A DNA stretch of 43,010 bases from the NCBI RefSeq assembly GCF_004354985.1, contig NZ_SMSK01000028.1, positions 1 to 43,010 of the forward strand, read 5' to 3'. This document shows, piece by piece, positions 31,748 through 39,877 of the stretch (its first letter is position 1; every line of letters starts with the position of its first letter). The position numbers were made by a program, and so were the translations under genes. The notes under the pieces are model-generated. The model searched no databases. It was not told where the DNA came from and was given only the letters and a program-made list of their open reading frames with translations. The DNA is from Segetibacter sp. 3557_3 (GTDB lineage: Bacteria > Bacteroidota > Bacteroidia > Chitinophagales > Chitinophagaceae).

Positions 31748-34120
31748 TTAAGTTAAGGCTTGATCAATTAGACCATCGAAGAGATTTTCTATAACATCTG
31801 TAGTGGATAGGTTGTCTTCGGCTACATTTTTTCCAAGAGCGCGAACTTTGTAATGACCTTCTTGATACTCTAGTCGATTTTCTTCAATCATTTCTTTGTA
31901 GTCCCATTTAAAGATTTTTTCAAAACTTGGTGAAGGACTAAGTTCAAGCTCCTCATTAATTCGAGATACATCTGCCTCAAGTTGATTTAGCTTTGCGATC
32001 ATTATTTCTTCATCATAGATTTTTGAGAAGTCACCTTTTGCTAACCGAGCATCGATTTCACCTCTAAGCCAGAAGGAGTCTATAACCGCCTGCAAATTAG
32101 CGCCGTGCTTTCTTCTAAACGATTCATAGCTTTTGCTGTGTTCATCAAATAATTCTTTGACCCTCAAGAAGTCATCTTCGTACTCCGCTATCTCGAACAT
32201 TCGCCACACGATCTTGTCAAAGTCCTCATCTATAAGTTTTGCTATTTGTACTTCTTTGTCTTCAAGAACTGTTATTAATGTAAAAAGGTCTTGAAATTGG
32301 TTGTACAGAACACTCGAAAATTCAATGTATGGATAAATGGTTGAAATATAGGTACCTACATCCGAAAGAGGAAAATGCGTTAACAAAAATGAACAAAGGT
32401 TTAGTTCGTTGGATTTCCCAACATTGATCGGCTTCAACACCTCTAGACGCGGAAGTATATGCTGCATCAGCTTTTTCCTTGAAACCTTGACTTTTGAAAG
32501 GGTTCTTACGAAGAATAAATCATTAAACAGAACGTTCAAAGAATTAATATTGCCGGGGTCAGGTTGTTCTTGCAATTTAAACGCATGTTTAAACTGATCA
32601 GTATAGAGCAAGCTTCTTAAGACTTGATCTACTTCTTCTTCATTAGATGCAAGGTAATTGCTCATAAAATCAGCAAAGGACGGATTATAGAATTCTAAAT
32701 AACTTGTCTCGAGTCCTGCCCTGCGATGAATAAAGCCGCCCAAAAGATCAAAAAGCGTACGAATGAATAAGTTTGGACCCTTCTGAAATCCGTTTGTTTT
32801 AACTTCATAACGGACGCGTTCGTTAAAAGCTTCCTGCACCTGGTGCTCCGGCGTCCGCGCCGGCATTGTAAATAGCGTCTGCAGCAAAAACTTTGCTGCA
32901 TCACTAAGCTGAGATTCATAAGGGTCAAGCCATATATCTTCAGGCTTATCGAGCTTTTCCAGAATAAATTTGTGATAAGATTCCGCAGGTACATTCTTCA
33001 GCCTAATCACGTCCGTTATATATTCAATCAGTCTTGGGTTGTAGTTGGGGTGTTTAACAATAGTTTGATAGCTCTTGTTTGACATAAATATCTTTAGAAA
33101 TGCCACATCCAAGCTTGAATGGTATACATGATTATATAGAATTTGCGCTTTATGTAAGTCGTTGTAGTGTGAAATATGGATTTCATGTTTGGCGAGATCC
33201 AATGTCGGGTTTTTCAGTTTTTCAAAATCTGCTCGTGCCTGGTTGAGAATTGTTGTTCGTGTAGTTAAGATGAGGCGTTTATTTTTAGAAGTCCTTACCC
33301 GGCCTATAAAGTTTAGCAACATGGCATCATGGTGGGGAGAATGTTTTATTCGTAAGTAATTGGCGCCTAGAAAATCATCGAAGAAGAATAATTCTTTTTC
33401 ATCATTTGTTAGCAACTTCTCCGCATCTGTTAAATCAGATAGAATGTAAGTAAACCGAAATCCTTCAGCCAGATGCTGAAAAGAAATAAAGTTCGCTAGC
33501 GACGTTTTTCCAATTCCGGGCTCACCAGTTATAATAAGAAAATGATCCTCGTTTATGATCTCTACGGCATTGCTGTATTTTTCATTAGCTACGAACAAAT
33601 GTATACGATGCTGAATATCTTTTATCTTGTCAATGGAGCGTGAATGAATATGAGCATTCAAAACCTCGTTTAGAACCTGCAAGCTGGCGAGATAGACCTT
33701 TGGATGCAAGCGCAGCACCTCTGGAAACCGGGATATGCTGTTATTGACATCATCCTCTCCGTAAATGTCAGCACTGCTTACAATGAATTTTGAAAAGACT
33801 GCCCTTATTTTATCCTTTTCTCCAGGGTTTAATGGAACTGATGTAATTAAAATGTAACGAGACGGGTTTAACTTAATCACTTTTGCCAGCTCTTCCCTTT
33901 GAAGCATGTTTAACAGCTTGTTGAACCCGCTGCCTTTATAGTGCTTGGCTTGAACTATAATTCCATTGTCTTCTTCAGAAACACTGTGCCGTAGATCAAT
34001 TCCTTTGTCTTTTCCTCTGCGAAACGATTCGAAGCGTACCCCCATCTCTTTTTGCAGCAAGTCACGTGAAAGTTCCTCAAATTCCTTATCATTCAGTTTT
34101 TCAAGCTCGTAAGTTGCCAT
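31748..34120 (-). CDS. Restriction endonuclease-STAND NTPase fusion (Avs-like architecture)
   Basis: 790 aa from ATG 34120 (MATYELEKL); the 15 residues before it are not conserved-looking. Residues 1-130 are an Mrr-like PD-(D/E)xK nuclease: RRGKDKGIDLR with the Asp (D42) and IVQAKHYKG with Q-x-K (K59). A STAND NTPase follows, with Walker A GEPGIGKT (199-206) and Walker B LFFFDDFLG (244-252), then LILTTRTTILNQA as sensor. The last roughly 400 residues are helical, with YLEFYNPSFADFM typical of the nSTAND3 group, and form the probable sensor region. In the known logic, a phage trigger binds the C-terminal part, the ATPase oligomerises and the nuclease cuts DNA. All catalytic residues are present, so it is probably functional. 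No partner gene was seen; it appears to act alone. Confidence 0.9.
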   Translation of the reverse strand: MATYELEKLNDKEFEELSRDLLQKEMGVRFESFRRGKDKGIDLRHSVSEEDNGIIVQAKHYKGSGFNKLLNMLQREELAKVIKLNPSRYILITSVPLNPGEKDKIRAVFSKFIVSSADIYGEDDVNNSISRFPEVLRLHPKVYLASLQVLNEVLNAHIHSRSIDKIKDIQHRIHLFVANEKYSNAVEIINEDHFLIITGEPGIGKTSLANFISFQHLAEGFRFTYILSDLTDAEKLLTNDEKELFFFDDFLGANYLRIKHSPHHDAMLLNFIGRVRTSKNKRLILTTRTTILNQARADFEKLKNPTLDLAKHEIHISHYNDLHKAQILYNHVYHSSLDVAFLKIFMSNKSYQTIVKHPNYNPRLIEYITDVIRLKNVPAESYHKFILEKLDKPEDIWLDPYESQLSDAAKFLLQTLFTMPARTPEHQVQEAFNERVRYEVKTNGFQKGPNLFIRTLFDLLGGFIHRRAGLETSYLEFYNPSFADFMSNYLASNEEEVDQVLRSLLYTDQFKHAFKLQEQPDPGNINSLNVLFNDLFFVRTLSKVKVSRKKLMQHILPRLEVLKPINVGKSNELNLCSFLLTHFPLSDVGTYISTIYPYIEFSSVLYNQFQDLFTLITVLEDKEVQIAKLIDEDFDKIVWRMFEIAEYEDDFLRVKELFDEHSKSYESFRRKHGANLQAVIDSFWLRGEIDARLAKGDFSKIYDEEIMIAKLNQLEADVSRINEELELSPSPSFEKIFKWDYKEMIEENRLEYQEGHYKVRALGKNVAEDNLSTTDVIENLFDGLIDQALT

Positions 34121-34284
34121 AGAAAGCTTCTGTTTGTTTAATATTAAGATTTGATAACTGGTCATAGATTAACATAGCCGGTTCAAATTATGAGCTAGAC
34201 CACCTAATTAGCTATGGCTGAACTTGATAATAATTCAACTGACGAACCGCGGAGCTGGAAAAACGGTAAAAAGCGGATAACATT

Positions 34285-34505
34285 CTAATCAGCCAACCCC
34301 AATGGAGGATGATTTCCCAATCAAACTGCTCATTTTTAGCTTTGTCATCCGGACGGAGTTTGGACGTTCTAATGCTAAATACAGGTATCGCTTTCAGGTT
34401 TTCTGACGGCACCTCGAAATCAACTATCTGCTTATTTCTTCATCCGCCAAATCATGTTCTAGCCAATGAAGAGCCGTTTCAAATGACACAAACAGCGGCA
34501 TCCTT
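34285..34505 (-). pseudogene. yedK (SOS response-associated peptidase) remnant, C-terminal part
   Basis: About 70 codons homologous to the end of the intact gene at 38747-39526: FVSFETALHWLEHDL, then after a 1-base loss MPSENLKAIPVFSIRTSKLR and PDDKAKN. A second frameshift follows before PPLGLAD and TAG (34285-34287). At the DNA level the two copies share long identical runs, so the duplication is recent, yet the remnant carries at least two frameshifts and lacks the catalytic N-terminal Cys. Confidence 0.85.
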
Positions 34506-34545
34506 ACCACTACAGAAGCGATCGCACCCTCGTAATTGACTTACG

Positions 34546-37497
34546 TCAATGCTCAACAACTACTTTACTTGTGCGCACTCCCCCAGTATCGATTACTTTG
34601 ATGATGTATATACCCGATGGCAGATGAGTTAAATTGATATTTTCCTCTAGGCTAACCTTAGCAGAACTAACTTGAATTGGCCTATGCTCAATCAACTTCC
34701 CATCTGTATTGAAGACCTGCACTGATGCCTTACCTAGTTTGAGATCCTTCAATTGAACCCTGAAGTTTCCCCGGTTGGGATTTGGATACACCACGATGTT
34801 TTCCTTTCGCAACAGTACTTCCGCGGAGTTTTTTGTTTGTGTTATTAGGAGATCGCTTGTATTTATAGTATTCGGTAAGGTTTTACAAATCCCATGCGGA
34901 TCCTGTAAGACGACATGAGCTGTCGCAGTTGCAACATTTCCACTTAGATCCTTGGCAGAAATTGTAACGATATGGTCTGATGATGGCGCTGATGTTCCGA
35001 ACTTGAAGGTTCCGGCAAGATAGGCAGGTAAGTTTCCGGGACTACTTGAATGATTTGGAAAACTAAAGCCTTCTGTTATGTTTTCGCCCCAGTAGGGCGT
35101 ATTTACAAATTTGATCAATCCCGCACCATCTTGCTGAGTTGGATATGGGCCGCCACTGTACCCAATGTTGCCATTTTTTTCATTCTGGTTGTAACCTTTC
35201 GCTACTACAACATACTCTCCTTCTGGCAAGAATACCGGGGTAATGTTTGTAAACCGGTAATTAGACGAATAGCTATCCGCATTACCAACTACGATGGTGT
35301 CAAGGCCCAATACAATAGAACGTGATTGTTTATCGAAAATCGCAACTCTTACTCCTCCATTTTGCGTGCCCTTGACCCCATTACCCTGATGGTCAAAGGC
35401 ACCTAATTGACTGATGATGATGCCGGAACTGTTTACGGCAAACTCCAAACCGAGTTCGCCCAAAAACTCCTGATTTCCAGTCGATGTAGAGGACATATAT
35501 GCCTGGTACTTCGATTGATTACCAGAATAACTAAAGCTTCCAGCGAGGTAAGCAGGAGAGGTCAGGCTTGCAGAATGATTCGGAAAGCTAAAGCCTTCAG
35601 GAATATTTTCCCCCCAATAGGCAGTAGTGCCAAACGTAATAGCCCCGCTGCCTGAGTCCCCCAGGGGATATTGGCCATCATTATAACCGACATTGCCGTT
35701 TTTCTCGTAAAGATTGTACCCTTTTGCAACGATCACATAGGTGCCCTTTGGTAAAGAAATTGGAGCAATCTTCTTAAAACGGTAGTTCGCTGTATAGTAA
35801 TCTCCTTTACCTACAATTCTAACATCTAACCCAGGGATGGGCTTTTGAGTTACCTTATTGAAAATAGATACCCTTATACCTCCATCTTGTGTACCAGTAA
35901 TACCGTTTCCCTGATCATCGAAGGCGCCTAATTGATCCACAACGATACCATCCGGAACGTTTACTGTAAAGTCTAGCCCTAACTCGCCATAAAAATCTTG
36001 ATTACCCGTTATTGTATTTGCAATATAAGCCTGATGGTTCTCACCCGAACTGATACTAGCACAGGTAAATGTGTTAGGCGTTACCGTAATGCTCGAACTA
36101 TCAAGGGAACAATTGTCAAAAATCCTTTGGATAACATCAGAAGGCTTTATGTTAGCTTGGCCGGATGCATCCAAAGAAATCATCACATTTTTTGTTGTAA
36201 TTGACGGTGGCGTAAACTCATTTGAACAGTCCAGAGTGGGTTCGTCATTCTTGTAGGCAACAATTGCGAATTGCGTACTCACGGAACCATACCCTGCGAG
36301 GTAAATTCGATTCGGGGCTACTTTCATTGCTAGGGCAAAGTCATTATGAGCCGCTGCAGTTCCTAAGTCATTTACTACTATCCCGCCATTACCGAATGTC
36401 TGGTCCAGATTTCCGTTGGTCTCATACCGGGCCGCTGCAAAGTCGGAACTGGTTCGATTGTCGTAAGAACTGCCACCGGCTACAATTTTGCCATCGTTTT
36501 GAATTGCAATTTCCTGGGCATATGACGCTGATTGAATCCTGGTATTGACTACCCCGTCTCCATCAAAGTTCAGATCAAGGCTACCGTCAGAGTTGAACCT
36601 GCTAAGCAAGAAAAATCCACTGTCGGGATAACCTCCTACGACAATCTTTCCATCATTTTGTAACGCTACACTGCGAGCCTGTCCCCTAACTGGACCGGCA
36701 AGTTTACCATCCCCGTCAAAACTGACGTCAAGACTACCATCGGTGTTGTACCTCACAACTGCTACATTGAAATAAGGGTTAGCCGTAGCATTATCACCTA
36801 CTGCTATTATCTTACCGTCCTTCTGGATCGCCAGTGCATAAGCAGCATCACTTTGTGATGCAGGCGAAATCTGAGTGGTTACTATTCCACTTCCGTTAAA
36901 CGTGTTATCGAGACTTCCATTGGGATTATATCTCACTAACGCAAAACGGCTGTTTGCCCTACCTACAACGACTATCTTTCCATCATTTTGTATTGCAATA
37001 GCATGTGCATAGCTGTCGCCTCCAAATAGCGTTATGACTATACCGTTACCGTTGAAAGTCTGATCAAGACTTCCATCGACATTATAACGGGCAAGAGTGA
37101 TATTTCTGGGATAATCATTAACACCACTACTCCACCCGGCAGCTACAATTTTGCCATCATTCTGCACGGCAATTGCTAAAATCGCACTGATTGATTCAAT
37201 AAGGGTAGTCACTTTACCATCTGCGTCAAAGCTATTATCAAGACTTCCATCCAGATTGAACCTGGCAAGGGCAAAGTCTAGTACGCGTGTATTATTAATG
37301 GATCCTTGAGTAGAACCACCAGCCACTATCTTACCGTCTTTTTGTATTCCGATATCACTAATCTGGTCGCTTGTATTTGATCTGATTGGGATAAGAACTT
37401 TTCCACCGTTACCAAAGGTTGGATCCAAAGTGCCGGGTTGAGCGCAAAGTCCGTATGATAAAAAAGTAAAAAACAGCAGGGTAAGAAACGTTTTCAT
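34546..37497 (-). CDS. Secreted delta-60 repeat protein with type IX sorting domain
   Basis: 983 aa. Signal peptide MKTFLTLLFFTFLSYGLCA, then about eight delta-60 beta-propeller-like repeats (GSLDxTFxGxGxV ... AIQxDGKIVxxG) to residue about 420. A linker follows, then two copies of a roughly 170-residue domain (GNQxFxGELGLxFxVN ... YWGENIxEGFSFPNHS), perhaps DUF4082-like. A short HYR/cadherin-like piece (HIVTISAKDLSGNVATATAH) precedes a C-terminal type IX secretion signal (VVYPNPNRGNFRVQLKD ... GIYIIKVIDTGG). It should be exported by Sec, crossed to the outside by T9SS and anchored to the surface or released. Possible role in adhesion or polymer binding; no enzyme motif. A fair promoter lies at 37523-37550. 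T9SS is restricted to Bacteroidota, which supports the assignment of the host. Confidence 0.92.
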   Translation of the reverse strand: MKTFLTLLFFTFLSYGLCAQPGTLDPTFGNGGKVLIPIRSNTSDQISDIGIQKDGKIVAGGSTQGSINNTRVLDFALARFNLDGSLDNSFDADGKVTTLIESISAILAIAVQNDGKIVAAGWSSGVNDYPRNITLARYNVDGSLDQTFNGNGIVITLFGGDSYAHAIAIQNDGKIVVVGRANSRFALVRYNPNGSLDNTFNGSGIVTTQISPASQSDAAYALAIQKDGKIIAVGDNATANPYFNVAVVRYNTDGSLDVSFDGDGKLAGPVRGQARSVALQNDGKIVVGGYPDSGFFLLSRFNSDGSLDLNFDGDGVVNTRIQSASYAQEIAIQNDGKIVAGGSSYDNRTSSDFAAARYETNGNLDQTFGNGGIVVNDLGTAAAHNDFALAMKVAPNRIYLAGYGSVSTQFAIVAYKNDEPTLDCSNEFTPPSITTKNVMISLDASGQANIKPSDVIQRIFDNCSLDSSSITVTPNTFTCASISSGENHQAYIANTITGNQDFYGELGLDFTVNVPDGIVVDQLGAFDDQGNGITGTQDGGIRVSIFNKVTQKPIPGLDVRIVGKGDYYTANYRFKKIAPISLPKGTYVIVAKGYNLYEKNGNVGYNDGQYPLGDSGSGAITFGTTAYWGENIPEGFSFPNHSASLTSPAYLAGSFSYSGNQSKYQAYMSSTSTGNQEFLGELGLEFAVNSSGIIISQLGAFDHQGNGVKGTQNGGVRVAIFDKQSRSIVLGLDTIVVGNADSYSSNYRFTNITPVFLPEGEYVVVAKGYNQNEKNGNIGYSGGPYPTQQDGAGLIKFVNTPYWGENITEGFSFPNHSSSPGNLPAYLAGTFKFGTSAPSSDHIVTISAKDLSGNVATATAHVVLQDPHGICKTLPNTINTSDLLITQTKNSAEVLLRKENIVVYPNPNRGNFRVQLKDLKLGKASVQVFNTDGKLIEHRPIQVSSAKVSLEENINLTHLPSGIYIIKVIDTGGVRTSKVVVEH
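35000..36042 (-). repeat. Tandem duplication of a roughly 170-codon domain
   Basis: Two adjacent copies (about 35530-36042 and 35000-35511, minus strand) encode the GELGL...YWGENI...FPNHS domain with a period near 530 bp. Long DNA runs match, for example around the AAAGCCTTC and TTTTCGCC/TTTTCCCC segments. This is an intragenic duplication that may still expand or contract. Confidence 0.75.
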
Positions 37498-38035
37498 ATG
37501 GAGGGTTTGAAAGGGTGTACTTGTAAATTAAGCTATTCGAACGGTTGCAAACGGAAGTTTGATAAATTGTTCGCTACTTACGGATAAACTCCTGGAGGTG
37601 CTTGGCTCCGTGCCATTCCTGCCTTCTCTCCCATTCATACATGCCTCGACTTTGCGATGTGGGTGGTATGATCCGGCATGCTGAGTCTCGCCCGTACCGT
37701 CGTTTCCTAGATGAGTATTGCAGCGCTATTAATGAACTTATAGTTTCCTGTTATAACATTACTTTACCCGCTCAGCCTATTCGTTCGTCAAATGCCTGGC
37801 ACACTTTTTCAACAAACATTGCCAGCCATGCTCGTTGCACAGGCATCTCCAGAGCCTCCTCTAAGGCTTGTCTGAGTGCCATTAAGGCCTTTTCTTCCTT
37901 CATGGACTCACTCAACGCTCTGCCAAGGGTATGATCCCTCAAGACAAACAACAACACGCCGGGCTCTTCTACTTTTTGAACCTAACTCCCAGAAGGGAAT
38001 AATTTGTCACAGCTGTCTTGCAAGTATCAGTAAAA
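37498..38035. other. Intergenic region with possible gene debris
   Basis: 538 bp. The left edge has the delta-60 promoter. A minus-strand frame (37772-37957; ALRQALEEALEMPVQRAWLA) is helical and protein-like, and upstream codons continue it past one stop, so it may be the tail of a lost gene. The opposite-strand frame (37602-37934) is less protein-like. Neither has a recognised family, so I leave both uncalled. Confidence 0.4.
37523..37550 (-). promoter_or_regulatory. Candidate promoter of the delta-60 gene
   Basis: On the minus strand TTG (37548-37550) and TAATTTAC (37523-37530) with a 17-base spacer approximate TTG/TAnnTTTG. The ATG follows 25 bases downstream at 37497. The last base of the -7 element departs from consensus. 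Confidence 0.4.
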
Positions 38036-38638
38036 TCATTCCTTTTCAATATGATTACTGCCGATCTGAGTACTAATCAGGCTTGCAAGCAAACTTGACA
38101 ACTCCCGTTGGAGATCTTCTCCCTTGTTAGAGTTATACCAATTCTGTAACTCAAATTTCATTTTTTCAAAATCAACTTCATTTTTAAGTAGTTCAGCGTA
38201 CAGCTTTTGACAATCTTTTGGACGAGGTCCCCAGGTTCCCAAATCATTACCTTGCTCGTCCTTTATAATAAGTCTGGGAATTGATTTTGTGTTTTGGAAG
38301 AGGTAATGTTCAATCCTATTAGGCGGTGCATCGCGTAATTCATAGGATGTAGTTATCAAGGGGTTTTCCTTTGCAATCATTTCAATGAACGGGATATTGT
38401 GAGCTGCATCGCCACACCAGGGTTCGGTGATAATGATCCAATTTTGAGGTCGGTCTATTTTTAAAACGATGTTGATGATTTCATTTGTAAGTTTACCGGT
38501 CTTAAACCAACGGTTCATACGTGACCAATTCAACTTGGTATAGTCCATGTAATCCGCGTTGTTATAAGGTGCCTGATGTTCTGTGCTGGCTTGGTCCAAG
38601 ATACTTTTGAAGTAGTCGCTGTATTCTTGAAATTTCAT
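38036..38638 (-). CDS. Thioredoxin-fold protein with single-Cys active site (WCGDAAH)
   Basis: 200 aa. The centre reads NWIIITEPWCGDAAHNIPFI, the active-site segment of a Bacteroidota thioredoxin-like family, followed by the strand/cis-Pro region KSIPRLIIKDEQGNDLGTWG. The second Cys of CxxC is replaced (CGDA), so classical disulfide exchange is unlikely; a glutathione- or bacillithiol-independent peroxide or monothiol role is possible. There is no signal peptide, so it is cytoplasmic. The N-terminal helix (FQEYSDYFKSILDQA) is typical of the family. It lies 108 bp downstream of yedK, same strand, and may share its transcript. Confidence 0.85.
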   Translation of the reverse strand: MKFQEYSDYFKSILDQASTEHQAPYNNADYMDYTKLNWSRMNRWFKTGKLTNEIINIVLKIDRPQNWIIITEPWCGDAAHNIPFIEMIAKENPLITTSYELRDAPPNRIEHYLFQNTKSIPRLIIKDEQGNDLGTWGPRPKDCQKLYAELLKNEVDFEKMKFELQNWYNSNKGEDLQRELSSLLASLISTQIGSNHIEKE

Positions 38639-38746
38639 GAAGGTGGTGTATGTCGGTGTTAAAGGTTAAACGGAAGTTGGTATCATCATGCTAAAATATT
38701 CGAACCTGTTACCAACGGTGGTTCACTGTCGGGATTGTTTTGCATG

Positions 38747-39526
38747 TCAATCTGCAAGCTCCAGAGGTGGTAGGTTTTCCCATTCATACCTCTCGTTTTT
38801 GGCCTTGTCGTCCGGACGAAGTTTGGACGTTCTAATGCTAAATACAGGTATAGCTTCCAGATTGTCTGACGGCATCTCGAAGTCAAGTATCTGCTTATAT
38901 TCTTCATCCGTCAAATCATGCTCTAGCCAATGGAGAGCCGTTTCAAATGGTACAAACAGCGGCATCCTCCACTTGTTTTCCCCTTCACTATGAATTTGCT
39001 TCATTAACCCATTTGCTGCTCGTGTCACGACTGTATATGTCCACTTTTTGGTGAGTTCTCCCGTTTCAGTATCCACTAATTCCGTTGCTGAATAAAGCCC
39101 TGGGAGAAAGAACATGTGCTCTCCCGCTACTTTCACAAAATAAGGTACTTTGTTTTTCCATCCCTTGATTGCACGATGTTCATATATGCCAGTAACAGGG
39201 ATTAGACAGCGTCGTGATTTTATCTTATTCCAGTAACTTTTTGTATCGGTCAATATACGTTCGCTCCGGGCATTGAGCATCGTTGCACGCTGTTTTTTAA
39301 ACTTCTCCAGCTCCTTAACGTAATATGGTATACACCCCCACTCCATCATTCTTATATGTGGGAGGTTGTCCTCACGATGTCTGTAGATGATCGGATGTTC
39401 ATTGTAGGTGTGCCCAATGATGTGGGTACCATCGAAATTCATTGAAATCTGGGTGTCGGTAACAAGATCAGGAAAGTAGTCGCCCAACGTCCGTACATCT
39501 ATGGTAAAGGAAATATCATAGCACAT
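38747..39526 (-). CDS. yedK: SOS response-associated peptidase (YedK/HMCES), abasic-site sensor
   Basis: 259 aa. It starts Met-Cys (MCYDISF); the Cys2 alpha-amine and thiol form the thiazolidine crosslink to abasic sites in single-stranded DNA. Other HMCES landmarks are present: MMEWGCIPYYVK, LNARSERI with the Asn, RRCLIPVTGIYEH with the catalytic Glu, and the late His in MKQIHSEGENKWRMPLFVP. The insertion between IH and RMP is longer than usual. Function by family: it shields abasic sites from error-prone repair. It stands next to ligD, a common Bacteroidota pairing. A degenerate copy of its 3' third is at 34285-34505. The protein looks intact and active. Confidence 0.93.
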   Translation of the reverse strand: MCYDISFTIDVRTLGDYFPDLVTDTQISMNFDGTHIIGHTYNEHPIIYRHREDNLPHIRMMEWGCIPYYVKELEKFKKQRATMLNARSERILTDTKSYWNKIKSRRCLIPVTGIYEHRAIKGWKNKVPYFVKVAGEHMFFLPGLYSATELVDTETGELTKKWTYTVVTRAANGLMKQIHSEGENKWRMPLFVPFETALHWLEHDLTDEEYKQILDFEMPSDNLEAIPVFSIRTSKLRPDDKAKNERYEWENLPPLELAD

Positions 39527-39877
39527 AGTCTCTAAGATAGCTGGTTAATATGAAATCGCATTTTGCTTAATAAGTTTAAAATTCCCTTCAGAAGTATCGG
39601 GGGATCGGTTCCGTTGATGTTAAGGATACAGCTTTTTGCGAGTTATTAGCCTTTACTTATTGCTACTCTATATCCGAGAAAATCATTTTCTATCTCTATC
39701 TCTCCGCAAGGCAACTTAGGCCCAGAGACAATGATGGTTGTTCCCATTAGCTCAGGGCTTGAGTCAAGTGCTGTTTGTAGTTACAGCTCTAATACTCAAG
39801 TGTCCGGTAATCAGACCGCCCTTTAATGGTACGATTTTGTTTTGCTTATTACTACCTTAAGTAAGCAGAATTGAGCC
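39527..39877. other. Divergent intergenic region between yedK and ligD
   Basis: 351 bp. It must hold promoters for both genes, but I found no good TTG/TAnnTTTG match. TACGATTTTG at 39829-39838 is the closest for ligD. No LexA-type palindrome was recognised. No coding sense on either strand. Confidence 0.45.

Noticed and set aside
37602-37957. Opposed short frames that might be transposase debris
   Set aside because: One is helical and protein-like, but I could not match it to any family, so it is only mentioned as possible debris.
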